From assembly GCA_009760855.2 (NCBI GenBank), contig WPIO01000001.1:2350501-2414500 (forward strand): 64,000 bases of DNA, written 5' to 3'. The position numbers and the translations under genes were made by a program. Position 1 is the first letter of the stretch. Each line of letters starts with the position of its first letter. The notes below the pieces were generated by a model. The model did no database searches, was not told the origin of the DNA, and saw nothing but the letters and a program-made list of their open reading frames with translations. This document shows positions 1 to 11,399 of the stretch, one piece after another. This DNA comes from Cristatella mucedo (taxonomy: Eukaryota; Bryozoa; Phylactolaemata; Cristatellidae).

Positions 1-904
1 GGGCGCTCGAGCCCCGCGGAATGCTTGAGGCGACTGGGTGGAGATTACTTTCCCCCTAGGCACTGAACAAGCAACTTTTTTAAATTTTGAATGAAGATAT
101 TGTATTTGCAGGATAATGGAGCGGATACAAAACCCTCAATCTCGCCGAGAGCCGCTGAGGTGTATGAGTCGGAAGGACCTAGTCGTTTCTTCATTTCGGC
201 ATCCGGAAAGTTTCAAGAAATAGCAGCTGAAAAAAGCTATGCCGTCATAGCCACCAACGAATTTTCCTCGACTGATTGCGCATCGACGTTGTGATGACTT
301 GCAACTTGAGTTAGCGAGCGCCTCCGTTCAAGCCACTCGTTTAAGGCTCGCTCGCTGTAAATGGAGACACCGACGATATCAGCGGAAGCAATTGCGTACG
401 GTTGACAAACTGCTCCCTAAATGAGGCGGGCTCGTCCGCTATAGCAGCCAGTCATAAGTTAACTCTATTTTTTCGCCATCATTGCTATGCCCTGAGCATG
501 CTTTGCAGGCGAACCTAGCTACCATTGCTTTGACGGCAGACAACGACGGAGGGTAGCGAACTGTGGAGATAATGAAAACAAATAAATTTGAATTTGCTCC
601 CGACCTTATACGTAGTTCGTCAATACTTGAAAACAGAGTTGTGAGAAAAGGAAACCTGTAATATGTAGTAGTGCTGATGAAGGCAACCTGCAATACGCAG
701 CAGTACTATGACATCCAGGTTCTCATAGGCGTGACTAAATTGATATGCCTTGTGGCTGTAGGTTTTAAAAACCGATCAGAATAGCACGGTCCTTGTAAAT
801 TGGTTATCGCATCGTCATAACGAGTTTACCCAAGCAGTGCGAGGTTTTGGACGGACGGTGTGGGCGGAGGAGTTGGCAGAGAGGATATGCGTTTGACATC
901 GCTA
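1..904. other. Unassigned DNA, no gene seen
   Basis: Mixed-composition sequence with only short open frames (under 90 codons) on both strands. I see no repeat family, domain or splice-supported exon here. Confidence 0.5.
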
Positions 905-1003
905 AAAAATAATGCACTCGCTATATCGCCCAAAGAGAACGCAGTCTCTTTCAAGGCACTTTACAATGGCTGCGAAGGAAATACAATCAAATGATTAGTG
1001 GTA
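905..1003 (-). mobile_element. LINE-A 3' tail fragment
   Basis: Reads as the 3' end of LINE-A in reverse: an A/T-rich start, then the tail stem-loop (AAAGAGA...TCTCTTT core) and the conserved block before it (TGC-AAGGAAAT-CAATCAAATGATTAGTGG). It is 5' truncated to about 100 bp and diverged, and it carries no coding sequence. Confidence 0.6.
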
Positions 1004-1291
1004 AAAAAGCAGTTAGGCTAGGAAAGTCTATGAGAGCTGATCTTTTTTTCATTTTTATACTTTGCAAGAATGACATTACCAGTCTCCTGCTATTCCGATC
1101 TTTTTTAAAACCTTATTATCAATTTTCTCCACTGTCAAGGTGTTTCAAGGCTCTTGAAAGATATATACCGCAGGTTGGTTTTGGCTGACCCCCCCTCTGT
1201 GACTTACCGATACATGCGTTCGGTTCCAACTGAGCTCAGCTGCTTTTGGTATGTGGACGCTGAGATCAGTCGTATTGTTGCTTTTCTTGTC

Positions 1292-1374
1292 TTTCTTAAT
1301 GCTAATGCATTGAAGAACAAGGCAAGTTGTAGCCTTTGGTGAGAGCACGTGTACTAGTCAACGCTCTCTTGACC
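1292..1374. repeat. 83-bp dispersed repeat, copy 1
   Basis: This 83-bp block recurs at 32258-32340 in the same orientation with about two differences by eye. The blocks start TTTCTTAATGCTAATG and end ACGCTCTCTTG. Flanks differ at both loci. It is not part of either LINE or SINE family as far as I can see. Confidence 0.75.
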
Positions 1375-1807
1375 CTGCAGCTCAGTTAAGATCGTTGCTT
1401 GACATAATCATTGCCCATAGCTTGACTGCCAGTCAAGCCTTCGGCAGTGTGCCTCGTCTGACTCACAGACGAGTCATTGCCTTCGCTTGCGTCCATAGCT
1501 GCCGAATTAGAGCCTCGACCTTCCTTTAAGTTGGCGCTCACGTAGGAGAGCGATAGGCCACCCAAAGTGTAAAGGGTGACTGACACGAGTCCAGCCGCAT
1601 AGCTTGACCAGATGCTCACACATACCGCCTATGGCCATAGCTGGGTTGTCAGTTGCTGCTCGAATCATCGCGACAATGTTCATGTAACGGATTTCGTCCC
1701 GGATTCTCTTGACAAAACTACTGCATCAGGATGTGAAAGTATCGAGCTCAGTGAGTGCTTAGCACTAGTGACAGAGCTAGCTGTGCTGGCTCTTAGGTTG
1801 AGACAGT

Positions 1808-1873
1808 AATATAAATATATATTGTAATATATTAAATATATTATTAATTATACTATTAATATAGTAATATATT
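1808..1873. repeat. AT-rich tract
   Basis: Almost pure A/T with TATATTAATAT-like palindromic steps. It lies in 1375-2089, which otherwise shows only short chance ORFs. Confidence 0.8.
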
Positions 1874-2091
1874 GGCTGCGAAGCAGATTCGTAAAGTCTC
1901 CACTAGCTGATGCCACAGCCTCATTCATATAGTTGGCAGGACTGCTGCAGCCATCAGTCCACCTTGACGCTAAGAATAAACAAACTCCTGCTGCAGAGCT
2001 CAATCCCAGGACGCGTTTCCTGAAATACGCTGCCTTTCGACAAGGATTTCGAGCAATTTTCAGTGGAAAAATTCTCAAAGACGACTGCAAC

Positions 2092-2972
2092 TTGTGTGTG
2101 CATGTGTTTGTATCTGTGTGTGCGTGATGTGTGTGTGTGCAAGAGTGTGTGTGTGTGTGTGTCTCTGAGTGTGTTGCAAGTGTGTGTCTGTGTGTATATG
2201 TGTGTGTGTCTGCTTACATGCGCACGTATGTGTGCAAATGTGTGTGTATGCATATATGTGCATACGTGTTTGTGTATGAGCACGTGTGTGGTGTGTGTGT
2301 GGTCCATGTGTGAATGTGTATATGTGTGTGTGTGTGTCAGTGTGCACGTGTGGGATGTGTATGTGTGGTTCAGACGTCCGTGCTTGTATGTGTGTTTCGG
2401 TGTGTTAGTCTGTGTGTGCATGCAAGCATGCATCCGAGTGTGTGAGTTTGTGCTTGTGCATGTGTTGTGTGTGTTTGCGTGCTTAAATACCCGTGTGTGT
2501 GTGTGTGCACGTGTGTGTGAGTGTGCATATGTACGCGTGTGGTATGTGTGTGGTATGTGTATGTGTGTGTGTGTGTATGCGTGCGTACGTGTGTGTGTGT
2601 GTGTGGTCCAGACGTCCGTATGCGTGTATGTGCGTGTTTGTGTGCAAGTGTGTGTGTGTGTGTGTGTGTGTATATGTCTGTGTGCAAGTGTGTGTGCATG
2701 CCTGTGCAAGTGTGTGTGTATCTGTTTGTGGGTGTACATGTGTGTTTGTCTATGTGTATGTACTTTTGTACGTGTGTGTATGTGTGTTTGCAAGTGTGTG
2801 CCGGTATGTGTGACTACATGTAAACATGTCAGTGTATGTGTGTGTTTGTTTGCGAGTGTCTGTGTGTGTATGCATGTGTGTGCGTGCATGTGCAAGTGTA
2901 TCCACGAGTGTGTATGCGTATGTGTTCTTAATGTGTGTGTGTGTATGTATGTTTGTGTGTGGTGTGTGAGGC
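2092..2972. repeat. Long imperfect (TG)n tract
   Basis: About 880 bp of TG-rich DNA on the + strand, interrupted by CA, TA and AG steps. Both strands are open over hundreds of codons (Cys/Val-rich on +, His/Thr-rich on -), which is a by-product of the dinucleotide repeat. Higher-order structure is visible: the non-repeat island CAGACGTCCGT occurs near 2371 and again near 2608, each next to a TGGTYCA motif, so a unit of about 240 bp was duplicated. Confidence 0.95.
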
Positions 2973-3711
2973 TGTGACTCTGCAAGTGTGCACGCCCTTG
3001 CAGGAAGACGTGCACGCAACAAACATTTGTTCCCTATCCACGTTTGGCTTAACCTTGAAGACAAGGTACTGTCACTTCATCACGACCTACTATATACGGT
3101 TTAGTCTTTTAGTAGACCCCCTTTTGCTTAGTGGAAGCACGACTGATGTCTGACACGACTTTTTTACCATAGCATAGCAATAAATCAGCCACTGAATGAC
3201 TTTCCACTATCACCAGCTATCTGTTGACAGTGATTACTACAGCAGCTAGCAGTCTGCAGGTTGTAATGATTATACTGTGCTTCTCCTTTTGTCAGCAGCT
3301 ACCGAATTTGATCAAACCATTGGCAGGCACACCAAATAAACTATAGTGCAAGTTCATTTTATCAGCATCGATCCATGTCGTCTTGGTGGGGGTGAAAGGC
3401 TTTAGTTAACAATCGATTGCCTTAAGCCCACGAATTGCTTCGTGTTTCGTTGTGACCCATGCACGAAATCTAGAAATTTACCCTCCTGTCGTAGCAGCTT
3501 CGTTGTGGCAACAATGGTGATTACAACTAGCACCTACTGGATTAAAAGCAAAACAAAAATCTAACGAAATCAGATAAGTGCAGTGGAAATGCGAGCACGG
3601 CTGCACACTGCTGTTTCACTCAAGAAAGATTCGAGCTTTTTTACAATATCTAGTCCTCATCTCACTCGCTGTAGAGCTTTAGTCCACACAACTGACGTAG
3701 CTACCTTCATG
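2973..3711. other. Unassigned intergenic DNA
   Basis: No repeat family or coding signal recognised. Ends where the LINE-B 3' repeat (GTAATGTAATG) begins. Confidence 0.5.
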
Positions 3712-4215
3712 TAATGTAATGAATCTCCGTCAGTAACTTCACAAATACTAAGTGGATGTTACTTCGGGAGTTCTGTAGCCAACAGAGTTAATCTCACGCA
3801 ACAAAGAGAAAGTGGGAAGCATAGCAGAGTCAGGAGAATAGTTGAGGTATTGAGTGGCATGGCAGTAGCAGCTCAAGACCACTGAAAAGGATGTGCCATA
3901 GTCGGCAGCAGGAGAGTAGCTGTCTTTGTGTAAGAATCATGGAAGCGAGTTCCACAGTCTACCTGTAGAGCTAAAGCTTCTGTCACCAAAGATCTTTAAG
4001 CCGGGAATGAACAGCTAATTTATTGTTCATATAGTACATGAGGGCCCGGGAGGCTAAAACTGGGGGAACAGTTCTGCTAGGTATGGAGGAGCCAAGCCTT
4101 TGCGTGCCTTGCGGGTCACTGTAAGAACTTTTGCAAACCAGCCTTGCAGCCATATTCATAGCCATTCGCAGTGGCATAGTTGCTTTCATGACTGGGCGTT
4201 TCAATACTCCAGCTG
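3712..4215 (-). mobile_element. LINE-B 3' fragment
   Basis: Starts with the inverted 3' terminal pentamer repeat GTAATGTAATG, followed by blocks shared with the copies at 18240, 36565 and 49497 (GTGGGAAGCATAGCAGAGTC, GGACCGCTGAAAAGGATG-like, GCCATAGTCGGCAGCAGGAG). At about 4135-4200 it still matches the 49497-51140 copy (AGCCTTG-AGCCATATTCATAG, GGCATAGTTGCTTTC). The reading frame of the RT C-terminal region is broken by many indels. Confidence 0.8.
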
Positions 4216-4399
4216 CTTCTCGTCCTATCAACAAAGCTCTCATGAGTACCGCGATTAATGCAAAAAGCCACAGGAAATACTTGAGTCGGAAGATGCCACG
4301 GCGCAATGCGGCAAACCACCATCTGCTTACGCCCGAGAACGCGTCGCTAAGCTCCCAGTGCGGGGCGTCGTCGCTGCAAGAAACCTCACTGGAGTCAGA

Positions 4400-5932
4400 T
4401 GCAAATCACTTGCGATTCTCTTGGGAAAAAACTATTTTTTGCCAAGCGGGTTGACAAGGAACGTACCCGCCACGCGTCGCTAGCGGCGTCGGGAAGACCC
4501 ACCAGGTGGCAAGCGGCGCAAAAGCCAGCGTACGGATGGATAGTGGCGGGAAAATCCGCGGCTGACGAACAGACTCGCCAGGCGGCCCGCCGGCCGGAAG
4601 ACCCGCATAGCGATCAGCGGCGGACAACGGGATGCCGGCAGAAGTCGTCGAACACGGCATCAAAGCCTTGAAGCAATAAGGGGTCCGTACCTTATCGCTG
4701 CACTGGGGCAGCTCTCGGCTTAGCCGCGATGGGAGCCCTTGCCTTAGTGGGGTCAACTAGGGCGCCTAGTACAGACCTCCCAGCTCCTGATCCACCTTCA
4801 GCTCAGGTTAGAATGGAGCTGTATGCAGGCGATGCGGTTAGGAGATGGACTAATGTGCTTGCCTTAGCGGGTTCGACTAGGACAACTAGTACACGTCCGG
4901 CACCTGGTCCACCCGCTAAAGTTAGAATTGTAACCGGGTTCCAGCGGTCAAAGGCTAATTCCCGCCAAACCCCGCCATCCTCCGGCCACGCTGCCGCTCG
5001 CCATGCCGCCGAGCTAGGGTAAGACGAGCGGCCGTCAGGTTTAACATCTTTATAACGCAGGCGCCAACAACAACAGGTGAACTAAACAAGTCTACAGGGA
5101 GGGTCCTATACACAATACACTACGTGGGCGCAAGACGACGCAGCAAGCGCGAACAAACGTGTTAGTTGGGCTCAGTCGGCTTCTGCAGTCCTGTCGTTGT
5201 ACCGACTCCGAATCCAGCAGTACGAGCGTACGCCGTCCAAAACCCGGCTGGCTGAGTAACTGCTGGCTAGTCTGAGTCGGCAACTACCACAGTCGTAAAC
5301 TTCCACCGAAAGACGCCAACACACGGGGGTCACGAACATGCTACGCGGGGAAAGCGGAATAAAAACAAGTCAACAACGAGCGAGCTATCCAGCTCCGCTC
5401 GGGCCTTGGGTACTAGTTCCCTTGCGTGCGTGGCAGCATCGCCGGAGCACGCCTGCACGAATCCAGGTGCATAACTCGGCGAGACCGGGAGCCTCCAACA
5501 CCACGACTTACTTGGCCAACTTCCCGTACCCAAGAGCCCCGGCGACCTCACGTCACCGCATACATCCGGCCATACCATAGGGTCCGACCCCGGCCTAGCC
5601 GGTGACCCTAACCCTCACCATAGCCGTCCGATGCCAAACGAACCCAGCCTGGGTACAGAATGAAGCCTGGTGCAGACGATGCGGTCAGGATGTGCACCGA
5701 CTAATGGGCTGAAGTAGAAATAGCAGCTACACGCGAGGTCAGGAGTTGAGAGGAGAGAGAATATAATGATGGGATGACTGACAGAGCTAAGAGCTGCAGC
5801 GTGGTAGTCGATGCGAGACTACGCTGCGAGAGCACGAGAGACGAACCTCCGGCGACGAACAGCTAAGTGCAACTTACACCGCTCAGTTGTGTTCTGCCGG
5901 CTACTCAGTTAGCTGCTCGTATCTTGGGATGT
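4400..5932. other. GC-rich, CpG-rich block with internal duplications
   Basis: Noticeably richer in G+C and CpG than the flanks. It contains ORFs up to 116 codons on both strands, but none has a recognisable domain and long frames are cheap at this composition. It could be the body of a decayed LTR element whose LTR candidate starts at 5933, or a CpG island. An imperfect hairpin (GCAGCG...TAGTC / GACTACGCTGC) lies near 5796-5836. Confidence 0.4.
4735..4930. repeat. Two diverged tandem copies, third copy near 5672
   Basis: CTTGCCTTAGTGGGGTCAAC followed by CTAG-GTAC at about 4739-4775 is repeated as CTTGCCTTAGCGGGTTCGAC, CTAG-GTAC at about 4859-4895. The linker GATGCGGTTAGGAGATGGAC near 4830 has a third relative (GATGCGGTCAGGATGTGCAC) near 5679. 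The period is about 120 bp. Confidence 0.6.
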
Positions 5933-5982
5933 TGTAGCGGCCCGCCTTCGGGGTTGGGACAATCGCTAGCGACGCGCGCGTA

Positions 5983-6134
5983 GGATAGTTTATTACACGC
6001 GGGCTTCGGGCGTTCGTGCAGTTAACTCCGTCGGTCCGGTGCGCGCCGCGTAAACTCACAGGTTAGTGTATTATACTCGGGCTTCGGGAGTTCTCACGCA
6101 GTTAATTCCGTCGGTCCGGTGCGCGCCGCGTAAA
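5983..6134. repeat. Two-copy direct repeat, ~78-bp period
   Basis: Copies at 5983-6054 and 6061-6134 share GGGCTTCGGG, GCAGTTAA-TCCGTCGG and GGTCCGGTGCGCGCCGCGTA almost exactly. The placement upstream of a TATA box is like the enhancer duplications of LTR U3 regions. Confidence 0.85.
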
Positions 6135-6225
6135 GCGCTTGAGCCGGCGCGCAACCACTACTAACAAGCCCACGATAAGCTGTCGCTTTCGGCGCCCAGC
6201 TGTGGCCGCTTGTGTTTTAACCACA

Positions 6226-6259
6226 CTGCAGCGCTGCACTACACAGTGCAGCGCTGCAG
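6226..6259. repeat. Perfect hairpin, 15-bp stem, 4-nt loop
   Basis: CTGCAGCGCTGCACT at 6226-6240, loop ACAC, and its exact reverse complement at 6245-6259. The stem itself contains the palindrome GCAGCGCTGC. Confidence 0.9.
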
Positions 6260-6826
6260 AGAGCCGGGGCACGACACGAGCTCGCTGCTCGGTTACAATT
6301 CTAATAGGCCCGTGCCCTTAGTGTAGACCAGTCTGTTTGACAGCAATCAGCTGTCAAACTTACAGCATTCAGTGCCGTTGTGTGAATGCCAGCGTGCAAT
6401 TGACTATTAAATGAGTAGTGCTTTTTATAACGTTAAATTAAACATTATCGCACAACCCGTTCCCAATCGATATATTTCAGGGGGCCTTAGTCGACATTTT
6501 GGTGGTCACAGCTTAGCTGGTGAGGCTTTCAAGCGATTGCCCCCATCCGTATAAAAAATGTTCAGTTCATAGTTATAGAGCAGTGATTTTATTTAATTGA
6601 TGACACTGCCCCTGATCGCTGTACGAGTGGGCCGTGACACTCGATGTGGTAAGCAGCCCGGACGTGCTATTAGTGTTTGTTTTGACAAGGGAGTCGGGGG
6701 ACTCCGGTGGGCGAGACGGGCGAGGAGAGTCGTGCTTCGCCCTGCTACGTGTGGAGATGGAATAAACTGGTGGTGTTGCTCGTCGGCCGGTGTCCTGTGC
6801 CGCTTGCGACCATAATTCAGACTACA

Positions 6827-7152
6827 AGAGCGGCTATATGTAGCAGCAGCTTCCAACACAGTTCAAATCGCTTAGAAGAAGGAGAAGGAGACGGATCAAT
6901 TAGCTATGGAGAAGTCAGAGTCGGAGAGTTGCTGTCCGATTTTTTAAAGGCGCACCAGGGCAGATGTTTTAAGGCGTGAGCGGCACCGAAGAACGTGGCC
7001 GCCCTATGAAAGTGCCGTTGGCGAGTAATGGCGACCTCGGGCGAGAAAGCCTGCCGGCCCTCATCCATCCATCCATGAGTCGGCGCGGCTTCTTACCTGA
7101 TCACCGTGTCTCACACGCTGCCCCCTTTGCCGGCGACGGATCCTCAAGGCCT
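6827..7152. other. Unassigned, purine-rich start
   Basis: Has an AAGAAGGAGAAGGAG purine run near 6870. If 5933-6826 is a 5' LTR, this would be its internal start, but I cannot identify a primer-binding site. Confidence 0.35.
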
Positions 7153-7262
7153 TATATTACTCACCATTCAATTGCATTTCCTTTGCAGCAAATGTAAAGC
7201 GCCAAGAGAGAGACTGAGTTCTCTGAGGGCGCTTGTATCAAGTGCATCATTATTGTTATTGC
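7153..7262 (+). mobile_element. LINE-A 3' tail fragment
   Basis: Contains the conserved pre-tail block (TACTCACCATTCAATTGC, TTTGCAGCAAATGTAAA), then the stem-loop GCGCC (7199-7203) ... GGCGC (7228-7232) with inner AGAGA/TCTCT arms, and ends in a TTATTGTTATT tract. It is heavily 5' truncated. Confidence 0.85.
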
Positions 7263-8059
7263 TCGATCTGCTCAATTTCGAGCCAGCCATTATCACTCGG
7301 CTCCGACGGCTCCTGATGACCAGTTCGCAAGCACACTCCCTCCGAGGCGGTTGGGCCAGGGCTTTGTGGTGGCAGAGGTAGACCGCTCGGGCACCTGGGT
7401 ACGTGGACAGTCGACGCCCGCCGATGGCCACGGTACGCATACTGAATTGTGCTGTTGTCCGTTTGTTAGGCTGTCCGAGAGGCCACCCTGCTTCAGGTGC
7501 ATGCTCCTATTCACCAGATCGCGTTTGTATGGAGTGGTACCATTGAATGAGAAACAATTTAACAGAGTAGAGTAGGAAGGAATTCGCATAGATTGAATAA
7601 AAATCTAATTGCAATCAACAATTCCCTTCCCGTTGGCCACGGCCGTCGATATTTTTACCTGCTCGGCCATCCACTCTGAGCAGGCGCCATTCTGCAGGGT
7701 GCCTGAAGTCCAGCCACGTGGTTGCCAGAGCAAGACGTTGTTGCAGGATTGGCTCACGGAGGTGAACTATTCAGTTAGCTGCTTCAAAATCAAGCGTAGA
7801 TACGATCTGTCATACGCACCCCCCCCCCGATCGTCAGGAGCCCAATCTTTTCACTCCTTGCCAAAATGCGACTGGCCACACTGGCTCATGCGATTGCTGC
7901 ACCTGTGTGCTTGAACGGGATTTTGCGGGGCTCACTCCTGGCTTGCCGCCGGCACTGATACCTCAAACACAGAGCCTCGACCAGGAATTGACATGGCTCC
8001 GTCGCTTCGGTACCTACTTTCCTGCATGCGCCGGTAAACGAGGCTGCGACTGTTAACGG
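7263..8059. other. Unassigned intergenic DNA
   Basis: Short overlapping ORFs only (up to 101 codons), no domain seen. A C9 run sits near 7820. Confidence 0.45.
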
Positions 8060-8240
8060 CTGGTATAGGCGTAAGATCTCAGCCTAGGGCTAAGGTGCTC
8101 GTTCTCTACGGCCTAGGTCATTGGTTCGAGTCCGGCGATGAGTGATCTTTTCTTTAACCACTGCTAGGAGTAACGATTGACCCATTGAGGCTCTCTAGCC
8201 GCTAGACAAAGGTGGTTAAAGTTAAATCGGTGAATCTGTA
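8060..8240 (+). mobile_element. tRNA-derived SINE, old copy
   Basis: Has a B-box-like GGTTCGAGTCC near 8125 preceded by an A-box-like GGCTAAGGTGCTC, then a SINE-1-like body with GAGTGATC-TTT and a degenerate gene-regulation-free tail. It is too degenerate in the stems to be a functional tRNA gene. Confidence 0.6.
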
Positions 8241-10030
8241 ACCTTTAGAAGCCTTCGACCAATCCAAAGACCCGGGGGTTTCTGCGAGCACGGGCGCCTA
8301 CGTTGACTCCGGGCCCGAGCTGCCCAGAATCCCCAGAAGGCTTGACTGACAGGCAGAACCATGCTCAACTTAAGCCCACTCACTCACTTTATCCTCGGCC
8401 GTCGTCGTCGTCAATTGACGAAGCGCCTGAGGGATAGCTAGCGAATGAGGGATAACTGACCATCGGAGAAATGTCGAGCGAGCTGTTCAGGCTTGCATGA
8501 GTGCGGTGCTCGCTGAGCCCAAATGTGCGCCAAACGTAGTTCCGTAGCGCTGCGACAGCGACGAAAAGCACGGGCCACGCCGCCGCCCTCCTTGAGCTAG
8601 CCTCGTACTGGCAATAGAGTCGCAGTGGTCATCAGCATGGTCACCAGCACAGAAAGAACCAGTTGAACCTCATCCTGGCTTCGGCGGCTTTTTGATGGCG
8701 CTGTCAAAGTGGTGCAACCCGGATCCGGTCCGGCCCAGATCAATCCTGTGCCGCTTGTAGTAGTGCAGTGTCGCTGCCCGGTGACCGAAGTCGAGGCTGG
8801 CCCACAGACTGGCGGGAGAGCCCACCGACTGGCGGGCCAGCTAGAGCCAACATCGTGCCGTGTTGAGGCTTGTCATTCCGGGCCAATCGGTGTGTCCACG
8901 GAGCACTCCTAAATGTGCTTCCGGTCCCTGCTACGAGAGGCCTCTCCGCCCCAGAGTAACTGGAGGCAAGATGTATGTATTGCCTCTGAGCGGGAGACTT
9001 TTTCTGCTTCATCAGCAGCTACTGTTGGCTGATCTTGGAAATAATTTGAGCCGGTGAAATCCAAGTTTGAGTTTCTTCACCCAAAATCATTCTGCATCAC
9101 ACAGGATGAGTTTCTTCTTGGTGGTATAGCGGGCAACTAACGTTGCTACGGCGGACGTCGTCGTCGATACCAGGAGTGACGGAGCGGTTGAACACGGCTT
9201 TTCAGTGGCCTTAAATCTCCGACGCCAGCATCTGAGCTGAAGTTGCGTGGTCTCGCGTCCGTTGTAGTAAGACAAGCGCTGCGACCTCTACTCTGGCCAA
9301 CAAAGGCTTCTGCGGCTGAATACATTGCATCAATAATTCAACCGCACCATTTTATTATGTATATCATATGTGTATAATTTGTTTGTACAGCGCTCTAAGA
9401 TGGCCAACTCACTGCTCGGGCGCTTGTAACACGCCGCAGCGATTGAGCTCGGTAATCATAGGCGCGAGCCCCTTATACCGCTTTGCCAATCCAGCTAGGT
9501 GCAAGTGAATTTGCGGCTAACTAAATTGTATCTACTCATCAACCAATGTAGCTTCTAGAGTGAGTCGGTCCGATATTTGGTACCCTCGTCACTTTCAATT
9601 CGTTTATATTGTGACCTGTGAGCTTTGTACGGTATTATTCAGATGATGCAGCAATAAAGAGTTTCATGTCAACAACATTAGAGACAATAATGTGTCTAGT
9701 TGCATTCGCTAGTTAATTTTTGCACTTGCTAGCGAAAATTGAACATCGAATTTTGCGCAGAGTTACGAAACAGTAAGCGGTTGTCTTTAAATCGGATCTG
9801 TATTTCACTATATACTTAAAAAATAGGAAAATATCTTCCAAGGATAGGAAATTTCGGGGTTATCGTTCAATCTTCGATGCGTGGCTTGCTACTACTGCCT
9901 GATTTTGGCTTAGGATTCTAGTGCGATCGCGATAGAGATATTTAGCGGTTCAGTATTTTTTGGTTAGGGTTGGTGGGCAGGGGACGCTGCAGCCGGATGC
10001 CCTGCAGCTATATATAATTGTAAATTCAAT
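8241..10030. other. Unassigned intergenic DNA
   Basis: No element or gene recognised. 8400-9300 is moderately CpG-rich; 9350-10000 is AT-rich. Open frames are at most 90 codons. Confidence 0.45.
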
Positions 10031-10165
10031 TCATTTGTATGGCGCCCTAAGAGAACTTAATCTCTATTCAGGCGCTTCACGTATGCCTCGGGGCTCGAAC
10101 CCACGACCTCAACCTTGGTCGGGGCGAGCACCTTAACCGCTGGACCAAATCAGTTGGCCTGAAGT
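10031..10165 (-). mobile_element. SINE-2 (tRNA head, LINE-A-like tail)
   Basis: Read on the minus strand: tRNA-like head with A-box region (CAGCGGTTAAGGTGCTC) and B-box GGTTCGAGCCC, then directly a tail GGCGCCT/AGAGATTAAG/TTCTCT/AGGGCGCC. That tail folds like the LINE-A 3' stem-loop. Other copies are at 36041 and 51455. Confidence 0.75.
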
Positions 10166-11399
10166 GACTGTCGGCTTCAAATAGCCTATTCTTAACTGCA
10201 GCTATCAACATCTTGTTTATCCTATTTCCTTCGTATGTATACGCACGACTTTATAGTTTGTGACTTTTGATCTTTGCACTGAACAGCACGGGTTTAAAGC
10301 TGGGTCCTGCAGGGTAGCACCAACATGCTGCTACTTTGCTTTGCTCTGTTCAAGCCGACATCGAGGCGATCTACAGAATTAAATTGTCATAAGAGAAATA
10401 GTTCAGCGACCAGTTCAAAAGCTGAGGATAAACGATGGAAAATTCTTGGCGGAGAGCAGCTGAACACCCACGAGTGCAGGCCGGCGCTAGCATGCGACCC
10501 GAGGACTTGACTTGGGCTTGGTTGCCGGGCAACTGCGTCCTGTCACGCTATACTCGTAGCCGGACTCCGTAAACGAAGTTCTCAGAAACTACCAAGCAAT
10601 AAAGGAAAACAACTTACAACACGTAAATTTGATAAAAACCTATTAGCATTGCATGCCAAGCATAGTTGTACACACACAATTTTGCTTAGCCATTGATGAA
10701 AAAATCCAACCTCCATTAGCAAGTAAAACGTCAAGCAAGTATTCCTTACACGCCTCAGAGAACGTTATGCCTAAATCCCGGCAAAGAATGGTCGGTTTGA
10801 CAAGTGAGTTAAAGCCTAAATCGTTGCTAAATGCGTGCCAACTTTACCCTGCAAAATGTTACTTAGCGGAATAACGGGACCTGATTTACTCTCTGCTTGC
10901 GTTAGGGGCCTCTACAGGAAACACATCTCCCCTTTAATTCCTTCATTTGAATGTTGTTGGTGAAAGAAAGCCTTTTTAGTGCATGTCCAGTACATTTACA
11001 GAACTCACTTTACAATCTTTACACGGCGACATCTATTCTTTTACTGCCATCAGCATGTCCCTTTTAGCCTTTATTACTCTACCGCTTCCACTTTGCTCAC
11101 ATCCAAAATGCCTTCCTGACTCAGCTCTAACTGTGGCTTCTTTTTATTTTATTTCTAATCTAATTTCAGCGTGAGATGAAATGTTCCAACTGCTGCATGC
11201 GGACCGAAAACCGCTAGGGTACTGTGCGACGCAAATATTTTATTCGCGACGCCCATCTAGTCGTTGTGGCTACGCGGATTTGCCAACCGAGATAACGCCA
11301 CGTTGCGCGAAAATTGAACAGGAGATATTGTCACAAGGTCACGCGAGTCGCCCCAGTTTGCTCGTTTACCAGTTCGTACGCCGTGCTTTTCCGTGAACA
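10166..11399. other. Unassigned intergenic DNA
   Basis: Short chance ORFs (up to 73 codons); nothing recognisable on either strand. Confidence 0.45.

Larger units (their letters stand above)
5933..6826 (+). mobile_element. Candidate Gypsy-type LTR (solo or 5')
   Basis: Begins TGTAGCGG and ends CAGACTACA, giving TG...CA ends with the 5-bp inverted repeat TGTAG/CTACA. The start resembles that of the well-supported LTR at 59208 (TGTAGCGCC). Inside, in the expected order, are duplicated U3-like repeats (5983-6134), a TATA box (TATAAAAAA at 6550) and an AATAAA signal at 6761. I found no target duplication next to 6826; GATGT at 5928-5932 recurs at 6963-6967, after a CA, so the right boundary could instead be 6962. 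The call rests on architecture alone. Confidence 0.35.

Noticed and set aside
1954-3015. 353-codon minus and 304-codon plus open frames
   Set aside because: Both cross the TG repeat; His/Thr and Cys/Val composition is the direct translation of a dinucleotide tract with no stops.
8080-8140. Possible tRNA gene
   Set aside because: The B box is good but no cloverleaf stems pair well; fits an old SINE head.
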